From JACVRW01 sp963813495 (GTDB lineage: Bacteria; Actinomycetota; Thermoleophilia; Solirubrobacterales; Thermoleophilaceae): a stretch of DNA of 64,000 nt. Below are positions 16,509-25,449 of the stretch, in pieces. Location: contig CAWEZC010000003.1 of assembly GCA_963813495.1 (NCBI GenBank), positions 1 through 64,000 of the forward strand. Reading direction: 5' to 3'. The notes below the pieces were generated by a model. The model worked only from the letters and a program-made list of their open reading frames with translations. It was not told the origin of the DNA and did not search any database. Made by a program: the position numbers and the translations under genes. Each line of letters begins with the position of its first letter. The stretch's first letter is position 1.

Positions 16509-18932
16509 CTAGTCGTCCGCCGACGCGCCCACGGCTGCGTCCGCGAGGCTTTCGAGGACGCGCGGGAGGTCGGCCTCGGTGATCAACACCTGGCGCGCCT
16601 TGGAGCCCTCGTAACCCGAAATCACGCCGCGGCGCTCCATCATGTCGATCAGGCGCCCGGCTCGGGTGTAGCCCACGCGCAGGCGCCTCTGGAGCATCGA
16701 GGTGGAGGCGGTGCCCATCTGGACCACGGTGGCGACGGCGTCGCCCAGCAGGTCGTCCTGGTCCGGGTCGAAGTCGCCCTCACCCCCGCCCTCTTCCTCC
16801 TCGGGCTCAACGGCCTCGAGGAACTCCTCCTGCAGCTCGGGCTCACCCTGACGCCGCCAGTGGTCGGTGAGCTTCTCGATCTCCTCCTCGGCGATGAATG
16901 CGCCCTGGATACGCGCCGAGCGCGACTCGCCCGAGGGCCGGAACAGCATGTCGCCCTGGCCGAGCAGCGACTCGGCTCCGTTCTGGTCGAGGATCACGCG
17001 CGAGTCGGTCTGCGAGGACACCGCGAAGGCGATCCGCGCCGGCACGTTGGCCTTGATCATGCCGGTGATCACGTCGGCGCTGGGGCGCTGGGTCGCCAGC
17101 ACCAGGTGGATCCCCACCGCGCGCGACTTCTGGGCCAGCCGGATGATCGAGTCCTCGACGTCGGCGGGGGCGACCATCATCAGGTCGGCCAGCTCGTCGA
17201 TCACGCAGAGGATGTAGGGCAGGGGCGCCTCGCCCTGCTTGACCCGCACTCGGTTGAGCTCGACGAGGTTGCGGGTCTTGACCCGGCTCATCACCCCGTA
17301 GCGCTCCTCCATCTCCTTGATGAGGTTCCCGAGCACGTTGGCGGCCAGTCGCGGGCTGGTGACCACCGGGGTCAGCAGGTGCGGGATGCCCTCGTAGTGG
17401 TTGAGCTCCACGCGCTTGGGGTCGACCAGCACCATGCGCACCTCGTTCGGCGAGGAGCGCAGCAGCACGCTCGACAGCATCGAGTTCACGCAGCCCGACT
17501 TGCCCGAGCCGGTGGTCCCGGCGATCAGGATGTGCGGCTGCTTGGCGAGATCGGTGCCGATCGCCTTGCCCGCGATGTCCTTGCCGAGCCAGACCGACAG
17601 CGGGGACCAGCCCTTGGGCGCCTCCTGGAAGACATCGCCGAGGTGGACCATCTTGCGCACCCGGTTGGGCACCTCCACTCCCACCGCCGTCTTGCCCGGG
17701 ATGGGAGCAAGGATGCGCACCTGCTCGGCGGCCAGCGCGTAGGCGATGTCGTCCTTGAGCTGAGCGACCTTGGACATCTTGATTCCCGGCGCCAGACGCA
17801 GCTCGTAGCGCGTCACGTGCGGCCCGCTCACGGTCCCCATCACCCGCGCGTCGACGTTGAAGTGGCTGAGCGCCTCGGTGAGCTGGAGCCCGACGCGCTC
17901 GATCCCCTTCGTGTCGACCTTCTGTGCCCCGTTGGAGCGCTTCAGGTAGGAGGGCCGCGGCATCCGGTAGTCGATGCCCTCGGATTCGGTGACCGGCGAG
18001 CGGCGGTGCCCCATCGGCGTGAGCTCCTCAGGCGCGGGCTCGGGCGCGGGCTCGGCATCGATCGGCTCGGGAAGGGCCTCGGGCGCGGTCAGCTCGGGCT
18101 CCTCCGGTTCCTCGTCCCAGACGGGCTCGTCGTCGGCCTCGGGCTCCTCCTCGCCGTACAGATCCGGGTAACGCTCCGACGCGTCGAGTGCCGGCGCCTC
18201 CACGTGGGTTGCGCGCACGACCGGCTCGCGATCCTGGGGCTCGGGCGGTTCGAGCGGCTCCGGCTCGGGCGCGGGGTAGCGCTCGCCAGGTGGCAGCGGC
18301 GTGGTGGGCAGGTTGAGGGTGTGGGCCGTGCGCCGCATGCGGTCGCCGGTGGTGGACGCGGCCTGCCGCGTGGCGCTCAGCAGGCCCGCGATCGAGGCGC
18401 CGGTCAGGAGCAGCACCCCGGACAGCAGCAGGAAGACGAACAGGATGTGCGAGCCGGCGACCGAGAAGAACTTGCTCGAGGTCCACGACAGGCCCTCGCC
18501 CACCAGCCCGCCGTGGCGCTCGAGATAGGCGGGATCCAGGAAACCGTCGCGCGCGGTGTCACCGGGGCCCAGCCCGAGCGAGCCGGCGGCGAAGCCGAGC
18601 GTCAGCGCGGCGGTGAGGCAGAGGGCGCCCGTCTTGAACGGGTGAGTGCTGGGCAGTGCAGGCCGCATGATGAGCAGCGCACCCGCGGCCAGCAGCGCGA
18701 CCGGCGCCGCATACCCCACAGCGCCGAACAGGAACAGAATGGCGTCGGCCAGAGCCTCGCCCACCTGCCCCCCGGCCCAGTCGAAGTAGAAGAGACAGGC
18801 GAAGAAGGCCGCGAACGCGACCAGCCCGAGCCCGATCAGGTCCCAGTGGCGTTGCTCGAGCCGGGGCAGGTCGAACTGGGGCAACCAGGCCCCGCGGGGA
18901 CGGCGGCGCTTCCTGCGGCGCGATGCGGCCAT
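16509..18932 (-). CDS. ftsK: DNA translocase FtsK/SpoIIIE
   Basis: A septum-located pump that moves chromosome ends apart at division. The 807 residues comprise four membrane helices in the first 180 residues, an acidic Pro/Glu linker (about 215-330), and the RecA-like motor. The motor shows AGTTGSGKSGC (Walker A, near residue 475) and RMVLVDPKRVEL (Walker B). The C-terminal gamma winged helix (QRRLRVGYTRAGRLIDMMER) reads KOPS sites. The linker is short, as is common in actinobacteria. All parts are intact. It is divergent from the Ku remnant. Confidence 0.95.
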   Translation of the reverse strand: MAASRRRKRRRPRGAWLPQFDLPRLEQRHWDLIGLGLVAFAAFFACLFYFDWAGGQVGEALADAILFLFGAVGYAAPVALLAAGALLIMRPALPSTHPFKTGALCLTAALTLGFAAGSLGLGPGDTARDGFLDPAYLERHGGLVGEGLSWTSSKFFSVAGSHILFVFLLLSGVLLLTGASIAGLLSATRQAASTTGDRMRRTAHTLNLPTTPLPPGERYPAPEPEPLEPPEPQDREPVVRATHVEAPALDASERYPDLYGEEEPEADDEPVWDEEPEEPELTAPEALPEPIDAEPAPEPAPEELTPMGHRRSPVTESEGIDYRMPRPSYLKRSNGAQKVDTKGIERVGLQLTEALSHFNVDARVMGTVSGPHVTRYELRLAPGIKMSKVAQLKDDIAYALAAEQVRILAPIPGKTAVGVEVPNRVRKMVHLGDVFQEAPKGWSPLSVWLGKDIAGKAIGTDLAKQPHILIAGTTGSGKSGCVNSMLSSVLLRSSPNEVRMVLVDPKRVELNHYEGIPHLLTPVVTSPRLAANVLGNLIKEMEERYGVMSRVKTRNLVELNRVRVKQGEAPLPYILCVIDELADLMMVAPADVEDSIIRLAQKSRAVGIHLVLATQRPSADVITGMIKANVPARIAFAVSSQTDSRVILDQNGAESLLGQGDMLFRPSGESRSARIQGAFIAEEEIEKLTDHWRRQGEPELQEEFLEAVEPEEEEGGGEGDFDPDQDDLLGDAVATVVQMGTASTSMLQRRLRVGYTRAGRLIDMMERRGVISGYEGSKARQVLITEADLPRVLESLADAAVGASADD

Positions 18933-19120
18933 CCAGGGCAGATTCGACGGTGAGGGCCCTCCCCCTGCCCGGCTGCCCGAACGGAAGAGGCCTGCGAGAG
19001 TTGAGCGCCGGATGGTGCAAGCGCCCGGGGTGCGGAGCTCGAGCGGCCGATGAAGGTCGGCTTCCCCCTCGGAGCTGATCCCGCCGGTTCTCGCCGCGCC
19101 CTTCCGGGTATCCCGGAGTC

Positions 19121-19878
19121 ATGGCACCTCGCTCGATCTGGAACGGCACCATCACATTCGGGCTCGTGAACGTGCCGATCAAGCTGTACACGGCGACGGA
19201 GTCGAGGACCGTGCACTTCAGCGAGGTGCACGTGAAGGACGGCGCCAAGATCGAGCACCGCCGCTGGTGCCCGAAGGACGACGCCGAGGTCGACTACGAC
19301 GACATAGTGAAGGGCTACGAGGTGTCGGCGGACAGCTTTGTCGTGCTCGACAAGGACGAGCTCAAGGCGGCCGCCGGCGACCGCGGCAAGGTGGTGCATC
19401 TGGAGGAGTTCGTCGAGGCGGCGGACATCGGCCCGGTCTTCTATGCGCTTCCACGATGAGGTGCGCCCCACCAAGCCGATCCCGACCGGCGGCCGCCGGC
19501 CGGCCAAGAAGCAGGTCGATCAGGCTGTAGCGCTGATCGAGGCGCTGGCGACCGATTGGGACCCGGCGAGCTAACGGGATTGCTACCGCGAGCGTCTGAA
19601 GCGCGTAGTCGAGCAAGCGCAAGCGGCGCAAGATCGAAGTTCCCAAGCCCGAGCCGGAACCGCAGCCCGTACCGGACCTGATGGAGGCGCTCCAGCACGC
19701 GGTCGAGAACGTGCGCGCCGGGCGCGACGTCAGGACCCAACCGAAGAGCGACAACGGCGCCGACGGCGAACTCGACGAGCTGAGCCGCGACGAGCTCTAC
19801 AAGCGCGCCCAGAAGGAGAAGGTGCCCGGCCGCACCAAGATGTCGAAGAAGGAGCTCGTCGAGGCGCTCAGCGAGTGA
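19121..19878 (+). pseudogene. Ku DNA end-binding protein, decayed (deletion, stop, frameshift)
   Basis: Bacterial Ku works with LigD in non-homologous end joining. The opening WNGTITFGLVNVPIKLYTAT is intact to about residue 107 (DIGPVFY). The reading then jumps, in another frame, to MRFHDEVRPTKPIPTG, skipping the roughly 75 residues that form the middle of the Ku ring. An in-frame TAA follows WDPAS where the family continues with Tyr-Arg-Asp. A further one-base shift is needed to reach KIEVPKPEPEPQPVPD. The C-terminal Rho-N-like tail (LSRDELYKRAQKEKVPGR) is preserved. Three separate lesions mean the gene is dead unless sequencing failed repeatedly. No ligD is seen here. Confidence 0.8.
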
Positions 19879-19905
19879 CGCGGGCGCCGACGCTGGTGGC
19901 CTCGG

Positions 19906-21582
19906 TCATGGGTCCGCGTCTGCCGCGCCGGTATCCCTGAGGTACTGATGCGTGAAGGCGATGGCCATGCTGCCCTCTCCGACTGCGGCCGCGACGCGCT
20001 TCACCGGACCGAACCGCACATCGCCGCAGGCAAAGATGCCCGGGACGCTCGTCTCGAGCAGGTAGGGGTCGCGGCCGAGCGTCCAATGCCCCGCGGCGCG
20101 CATGTCGGAGCCTGTGAGCACGAAACCGTGTTGGTCGAGCGCGATCTCCGGCGGAAGCCATGCGGTCTGGGCATCCGCGCCGATGAAGATGAACAGTCCG
20201 CCCGACTCGACGCGCGACGTCGCAGCCGTCGCGGAGTCGCGGACGTCGATCGCCTCGAGCGAGAGGTCGCCGTGCACAGCGGCCACTTCGGCTCCGAACA
20301 GCGCCCGGATGTTCGGCCGCGCTGCGACTTGATCGATCAGGTAGCGCGACATGCTCTTGTCGAGCCGATCGCCGCGGCACAGGATCGTCACGCTCCGCGC
20401 GTGGGTGGAGAAGAACAGCGCCGCCTGTCCTGCCGAGTTGCCCGCCCCGACGATGTGGACGTCGAGGCCGTGAGTGTTCGGCGCCTCACTGCGCGCCGCG
20501 CCGTACGAGATGCCCTTTCCGGCAAGGCGGTCGAACCCGTCGATCGACAGCTGCCTCCACGCAACTCCGCAGGCGAGGATGATCGTGCGCGCCCGCAGGA
20601 CGTCTCCACCGTCCAGATGCAGCTGGCGCGTCGCAGCGTCTATCCGCGAGATCGACCTGGTCACGACGATCTCGGCGCCGAGCCTACGTGCCTGCTGCAG
20701 CGCGCGGCTGGCCAGCTCGTCCCCGGACACGCCCGACGGGAAGCCGAGATAGTTCTCGATCCTGGCGGATGTGCCCGCCTGGCCGCCGGGCGCCTCCCGC
20801 TCCACCACGATCGTCTTCAAGCCCTCCGAAGCTCCGTACACCGCCGCCGCCAAGCCTGCCGGGCCCGCGCCGACGATCACCGTGTCGTATTCCGCCGAAT
20901 TCGCCTCGGTGCCGAGGCCGAGCAGCTCGGCCACTCGTCGGAGCCGGGGTCGTACCACGGTCTTGCCGTCCACGACCCTAATCGCCGGCCAGTCCGCCTC
21001 GGCCGGCAAGGGGCCGCCCCACTGGTCCTCTGCGTCCGGTGTGCCGGGCGTGAGCCACCTGAACGTGACCTGGTTGCCGTCCAGGAAGCGCCGTAGTGCG
21101 GTGCAGGACGCTTCAAAGCGATGGCCGACCACGATCGCGCGCGGGGGCGGCGGCTCTGCCGCGATCCCCTGCAGCCCGCGCGAGCCGCCCATCCGGTCCG
21201 CCGCAAGCTTGCCGACCTCCTTTGCCACATCCGGCACCACAGCGGCGACAGCGTGGTAGTCGCGAGCCTCGATCCGCATGACACGCGAGTCCTCCGCTGC
21301 CCGGAACCCCACCGGGAACACCGTCCCGAGCACGATCGGCACCTCTCCGAAGACATCGCCCGGTTGACGCTCGCCGAGGACGCGCTCGATCCCGTCGACC
21401 AGCCTGATCGGCTCGATGCGACCTTCGAGCACGGCGAACAGCGCGCGCTCAGCGCCCTCGTCCGCTGCGTACTCGCCCGCCACGAGCCTGACATCCGCCG
21501 TCACTCGGGCAAGCCGCTCGCGCTCGGCCAGGTCGAGACCCGCAAAGAGCGCGACACCACCGATCTCCTCGGCCGTCACCAC
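19906..21582 (-). CDS. Cyclic nucleotide-binding-domain flavoprotein, thioredoxin-reductase-like but without CxxC
   Basis: About 558 residues in three parts. The first (about 1-135) is a cNMP-binding fold with VLEGRIEPIRLVDG and PGDVFGEVPIVLG. A short alpha/beta linker domain follows (about 150-235). Then comes a complete TrxR-like FAD/NAD(P) module with VIVGAGPAGLAAAVYGASEG, IVGAGNSAGQAALFF and GIFACGDVRFGPVKRV. The position of the redox-active CxxC reads KGISYGAARSEAP, with no cysteine, so it cannot reduce thioredoxin in the normal way. The GTG at 21582 has GGGAG eight bases upstream; the open frame runs further but loses protein character. Electron acceptor and ligand are unknown. Confidence 0.8.
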   Translation of the reverse strand: MVTAEEIGGVALFAGLDLAERERLARVTADVRLVAGEYAADEGAERALFAVLEGRIEPIRLVDGIERVLGERQPGDVFGEVPIVLGTVFPVGFRAAEDSRVMRIEARDYHAVAAVVPDVAKEVGKLAADRMGGSRGLQGIAAEPPPPRAIVVGHRFEASCTALRRFLDGNQVTFRWLTPGTPDAEDQWGGPLPAEADWPAIRVVDGKTVVRPRLRRVAELLGLGTEANSAEYDTVIVGAGPAGLAAAVYGASEGLKTIVVEREAPGGQAGTSARIENYLGFPSGVSGDELASRALQQARRLGAEIVVTRSISRIDAATRQLHLDGGDVLRARTIILACGVAWRQLSIDGFDRLAGKGISYGAARSEAPNTHGLDVHIVGAGNSAGQAALFFSTHARSVTILCRGDRLDKSMSRYLIDQVAARPNIRALFGAEVAAVHGDLSLEAIDVRDSATAATSRVESGGLFIFIGADAQTAWLPPEIALDQHGFVLTGSDMRAAGHWTLGRDPYLLETSVPGIFACGDVRFGPVKRVAAAVGEGSMAIAFTHQYLRDTGAADADP

Positions 21583-21768
21583 GTCTGGCACTCCCGTCGC
21601 GGCACAAGGGGTGCTGTCGCGCTCCCCACCGCGCTGCGCGCGCCGGAGTCTGTCTGCATGGCCACCGCGCAACGCTACTCGGCCTGGGCGTGGCCCGCTC
21701 CGGCTGGGCAGGTCAATATGCGTGACATGAGCGACCCGAGCCCACAGGTGCTCTCGTCGGCGCCGGGC

Positions 21769-22710
21769 CTACCGGGCTTCCGCCCGCGACCAGCCGAGGC
21801 CGACAGCGGCGGTTCGGATTGCTTCCAGGAGGGCCTGGACAGAGGGACGCTTGGCGTCCGCTGTGCGGGTCGCGGCGAAGATGGTCCGGTGCACGGATCC
21901 TTCGGCGATGGCCCGCACGACGAGGCCCGGATGAACCTCCGGATCCGGCGCCACGAGGTCGGGGAGCAGGGTCACGGCCTGGCCGCCCGCGACGAGAGCG
22001 AGGCTCGTGACGCTGTCGTTGGTGCGATGGCGGATGTCGGCGTCGAACCCTCCGAGCTCGCGGCAGGTGCGTTCGGTCATCGCCTCCCACGCCGTCCCGC
22101 GGTGACCCGTGGTCCATGGCTCCCCCGCGAGCTCGGCCATCGGCACCGCGTGGCGGTGACGCCGCGCAGCCGGGTGGCCCTCGGGCACGACGAGGTGAAC
22201 CGGATCGCGCCAGAGGTCCTCGCGGTCCAGGCCGATGGGCCGGGCGAGCGGCTGGTGCTGCCACTCGTCGGCCAGGACGAGATCGACATCCCCCAGCGCC
22301 AGCGCGGGCAGCGACTCCTCGGGCTCGGATTCGACGAGCTCACAGCGCAGCTCGGGCGCCGCTCGTACGAGCGCTTGTATCGCCGGCACGGCGAGGTGGA
22401 AGGCGGCCGACTGGAAGGAGGCGATCCGCCCCCGCCCGGCGACCCTGCCGGTGGCTCCGGCCAGCTCGGCCTCCGCGAGCGCGGCCCGCCCGAGCAGCGC
22501 CTCGGCGTGGCCCACCAGCACCAGCGCGGCGTCGGTCAGCCGGACGCCCCGGCCTGCCGGCTCGAGCAGCTCGAGGCCCGCCTCACGTTCGAGCACGGCG
22601 AGTTGCTGAGAGACGGCCGACGGAGTGAACTGCAGGGCGTCGGCCACGGCGGCGATCGTGCCCCGGGCGTGCAGCTCGTGGAGCAGGCGCAGGCGGCGTA
22701 GGTCGAGCAT
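21769..22710 (-). CDS. LysR family transcriptional regulator
   Basis: A 313-residue LTTR. The winged helix is at residues 1-60 (LRRLRLLHELHARGTIAAVA, then TPSAVSQQLAVLE) and is followed by a periplasmic-binding-type effector domain. The strand-helix pattern (GRIASFQSAAFHLAVPAI, LVAGGQAVTLLPDLV) is complete. It is divergent from an EamA permease and an SDR across 75 bases containing an inverted repeat. By the usual LTTR arrangement it probably controls that pair and itself. The effector is unknown. Confidence 0.9.
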   Translation of the reverse strand: MLDLRRLRLLHELHARGTIAAVADALQFTPSAVSQQLAVLEREAGLELLEPAGRGVRLTDAALVLVGHAEALLGRAALAEAELAGATGRVAGRGRIASFQSAAFHLAVPAIQALVRAAPELRCELVESEPEESLPALALGDVDLVLADEWQHQPLARPIGLDREDLWRDPVHLVVPEGHPAARRHRHAVPMAELAGEPWTTGHRGTAWEAMTERTCRELGGFDADIRHRTNDSVTSLALVAGGQAVTLLPDLVAPDPEVHPGLVVRAIAEGSVHRTIFAATRTADAKRPSVQALLEAIRTAAVGLGWSRAEAR

Positions 22711-22718
22711 TCATAAGC

Positions 22719-22732
22719 GACTCTACTGAGTC
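22719..22732. promoter_or_regulatory. Inverted repeat in the LysR/EamA divergent promoter region
   Basis: GACTC at 22719-22723 and GAGTC at 22728-22732 form a perfect dyad around TACT. It sits nine bases in front of the LysR start and 54 bases before the EamA start, flanked by an AT-rich stretch (CTATTTAATAATCG) that is unusual in this GC-rich DNA and probably includes the promoters. It is a candidate LysR operator. Confidence 0.5.
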
Positions 22733-22785
22733 CTATTTAATAATCGAGGTTGTTCCTGCACGGTGTTGGGGTCAGGATCGTTTCC

Positions 22786-23710
22786 ATGCCCTCCGCCGGC
22801 GCCCTCCTCTGCCTCATCTCTGCCGCTGCCTTCGGGGCGATGGGGATCTTCGGCAAGCTCGCCTACGACGAGGGCGCGACGGTGGGCACCCTGCTGGCCG
22901 CCCGCTTCGTGGTCGCTGCCGCGCTGCTCTGGCTGGTGGTGGCCTGCTCGGGGCGCGCCCGCGGGCTGCGCGCCCTGCCGCGCCGCGACATCGGCATCGG
23001 CATCGCCCTCGGGGCCGTCGCCTACAGCGCTCAGGCCGGCGGCTACTTCGCGGCGCTCCAGCGTCTTGACGCCTCGCTGCTGGCCCTCCTCATCTACACC
23101 TTCCCCGCGATCGTCACCGTTGCCGCGATCATGCTCGGCCGCGAGCGGGCCCACCGCCGCACCGCGGTGGCGCTCGCGCTCGCGTCGAGCGGCCTCATCC
23201 TCGTCCTGGCGAGCGCCGGCCCAGGCGGAGCTGGATCCCGCCGGTACGGCGCTGGGCCTGGGGGCGGCGGTCGTCTACAGCGCGTACATCCTGACCTCGG
23301 AGGGCATCGCTGCGCGCATCGGCCCGCTCGCCCTGAGCACGCTCGTCTGCACCGGGGCCGCGACGACCCTGACCTTGGCCGCCCTCGCCGCCGGCGATCT
23401 CGACCCGGGCGGCGTCAGCGTCGCAGGGCTCGGCTGGCTGGCCGGTCTCGCCGTGATCTCCACCGTCGGGGCGGTCGGCCTCTTCTTCGCCGGGCTGCAG
23501 CGCGTGGGCCCGACGGCGGCGTCCATCCTGTCGACCATGGAGCCGGTGGTCACCGTCGTGCTGGCCTTCGTCGTGTTCGGCGAGTCGCTCGGTCCCGCCC
23601 CGCTCGCGGGCGGAGCGCTCGTCCTCCTCGCGGTCCTCGCGGTACGGCTTCCGGTCCACCGCGCTGTCACGCCGCCGGGACCGGTCCTCATCCGCCCATC
23701 CGAGAGCTGA
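22786..23710 (+). pseudogene. EamA/DMT family permease, one frameshift near 23220
   Basis: A drug/metabolite-transporter-type permease with ten predicted membrane helices in two EamA repeats. The first half opens MPSAGALLCLISAAAFGAM and runs to LILVLASAG. The second half continues in a neighbouring frame from about 23225 with LGLGAAVVYSAYILTSEG, FFAGLQRVGPTAASIL and PLAGGALVLLAVLAV. One base inserted or lost in the GCCCAGGCGGAG region explains it, so either a fresh mutation or a sequence error is possible. Otherwise the gene is full length (about 307 residues). Export substrate unknown; likely under the divergent LysR. Confidence 0.75.
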
Positions 23711-23726
23711 CGAAAGGAAACCGCAT

Positions 23727-24656
23727 ATGGCCACGTCAACCACCACGCCACTGACAGGAAAGGTCGCTCTTGTCGCCGGCGCAACACGCGGCGCCGGGCG
23801 GGGCACGGCGGTGGCTCTGGGAGAGGCGGGCGCGACGGTCTACTGCACCGGACGCTCGACCCGGGCCAAGCGCTCCGAGTACGACCGGCCCGAGACCATC
23901 GAAGACACCGCCGAGCTCGTCGATGCGGCCGGCGGCGAGGGAGTCGCGGTCGAGGCCGACCACCTGCAGCCGGCTCAGGTCGAGGCCCTCGTACAGCGCA
24001 TCGAGGACGAGCGGGGACGCCTGGACGTGCTGGTCAACGACATCTGGGGCGGCGAGCGGCTGTTCGAATGGGATGCGCCGGTATGGAAGCACGACCTCGA
24101 GGCTGGACTGCGGATCCTGCGCCTGGCCGTCGACACGCACCTGATCACCAGCCACTTCGCCTTGCCGCTGCTGATTCGCCGGCCGGGCGGCCTGGTCGTC
24201 GAGATGACGGACGGCACCCGCGAGTACAACGCCGACAACTATCGGCTGTCGGCCTTCTATGACCTGGCCAAGACGGCGGTGATCCGGCTCGCGTTCGCGC
24301 AGAGCAGGGAGCTCGCCCCGCACGGCTGCAGCGCCGTGGCGCTCACTCCGGGCTGGATGCGCTCGGAGATGATGCTCGACAACTACGGAGTGAGCGAGGC
24401 CAACTGGCGCGACGGGGGGGCCATCAACCCTCACTTCGCCGCCATCTCGGAGAGCCCGCGCTTCGTGGGGCGCGCGGTCGCCGCTCTGGCCGCCGACCCT
24501 CAGGTCGAGCGTCGCAACGGCGGCTCGTTCTCCTCGGGCGGGCTGGCGCGCGAGTACGGCTTCACCGACCTGGACGGCTCACAGCCCGACTGCTGGCGCT
24601 ACCTGGTCGAAGTTCAGGACCCGGGCCGCCCGGCGGACCCGACGGGCTACCGCTGA
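23727..24656 (+). CDS. SDR family oxidoreductase
   Basis: A 309-residue short-chain dehydrogenase. The NAD(P) motif is GATRGAGRGTAVALGEAGA (residues 18-36) and the active site is Tyr-Asp-Leu-Ala-Lys preceded by YRLSAF. Unlike classical SDRs the segment after the cofactor motif is long and the protein carries extra C-terminal residues ending near LVEVQDPGRP, a pattern seen in a group of larger SDRs of unknown substrate. It starts 17 bases after the EamA stop with GAAAGGAAAC before the ATG, so both genes form one LysR-facing unit. Confidence 0.85.
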   Translation: MATSTTTPLTGKVALVAGATRGAGRGTAVALGEAGATVYCTGRSTRAKRSEYDRPETIEDTAELVDAAGGEGVAVEADHLQPAQVEALVQRIEDERGRLDVLVNDIWGGERLFEWDAPVWKHDLEAGLRILRLAVDTHLITSHFALPLLIRRPGGLVVEMTDGTREYNADNYRLSAFYDLAKTAVIRLAFAQSRELAPHGCSAVALTPGWMRSEMMLDNYGVSEANWRDGGAINPHFAAISESPRFVGRAVAALAADPQVERRNGGSFSSGGLAREYGFTDLDGSQPDCWRYLVEVQDPGRPADPTGYR

Positions 24657-24765
24657 ACGACGACGCTCAGGAGTCCCCGGTCGGGGCCGAAGGCCGGGAT
24701 GCCCATGCGGGCAGAGCCGCCGAAACTCGCTCCGCGTCCGACTGCTCTCCCTACCATGGGTTCAC

Positions 24766-25449
24766 ATGGCCGGCCGCCCGAGGGTGCTCGTTGTGGAGGA
24801 CGACGCGGATATCGCGGGAGTGCTGCGCCGTTCCCTCGACAAGGAGGGCTACGAGGTGCGCGTGGCCGGCGACGGTCAGGCCGCCCTGGAGGAGTCGGAG
24901 GTGTTCGAGCCCGACGCCGTGGTGCTCGACCTCGGCTTGCCCAAGCTCGACGGAGTGGAGGTGTGCCGCCGCATGCGCGAGGACGGCGACGTGCCGATCC
25001 TCATCCTCACCGCCCGCGATGCCCTGGATGCGCGCGTGGCAGGCCTCGACGCAGGCGCCGACGACTACCTGGTCAAGCCCTTCGAGCGCGAGGAGCTGCT
25101 GGCCCGCATGCGTGCCCTGCTGCGGCGCCGGCCGCCGCGAGGCAGCGCCTTCGTGGTGGTGGGAGACCTGCGGCTCAACCCTGACACGCGCGAGGTGTAT
25201 CGCGCCGAACGCCCACTCGAGCTGACGGCGCGCGAGTTCGAGCTCCTCGAGCATCTGATGCGCAACGCCCGCATAGTCGTCTCGCGCCAGGCACTGCTCG
25301 ACGAGGTGTGGGGCTACCACCCCTTCGCCGAGACCAACACGGTCGACGTCTTCATCTCGAACCTGCGCCGCAAGCTCGAGGCCGGCGGCGAGCCGCGCGT
25401 CCTGCACACGATGCGCGGCGCGGGCTACGTGGTGAAGGAGGACGCGTGA
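24766..25449 (+). CDS. Two-component response regulator, OmpR/PhoB type
   Basis: A 227-residue regulator. The receiver domain has the acidic pair EDD, the phospho-acceptor Asp in VVLDLGLPKLDG and the conserved Lys in DDYLVKPFEREELLAR. The DNA-binding winged helix covers residues 130-225 (LTAREFELLEHLMRN, then VDVFISNLRRKLE). It most resembles the MprA/PrrA-type regulators of actinobacteria. The stop overlaps the kinase start as GTGA (25446-25449). Targets are not evident; the secreted repeat protein just after the kinase is a candidate. Confidence 0.92.
   Translation: MAGRPRVLVVEDDADIAGVLRRSLDKEGYEVRVAGDGQAALEESEVFEPDAVVLDLGLPKLDGVEVCRRMREDGDVPILILTARDALDARVAGLDAGADDYLVKPFEREELLARMRALLRRRPPRGSAFVVVGDLRLNPDTREVYRAERPLELTAREFELLEHLMRNARIVVSRQALLDEVWGYHPFAETNTVDVFISNLRRKLEAGGEPRVLHTMRGAGYVVKEDA

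Noticed and set aside
16503..18953. An 816-codon plus-strand frame opposite ftsK
   Set aside because: Antisense artefact of high GC third positions; composition is His/Arg/Gly/Asp-rich and ftsK is intact on the minus strand.
21583..21672. Longer start for the cNMP/thioredoxin-reductase-like gene at 21672
   Set aside because: The added residues lack protein character, and the GTG at 21582 has a suitably spaced GGGAG.
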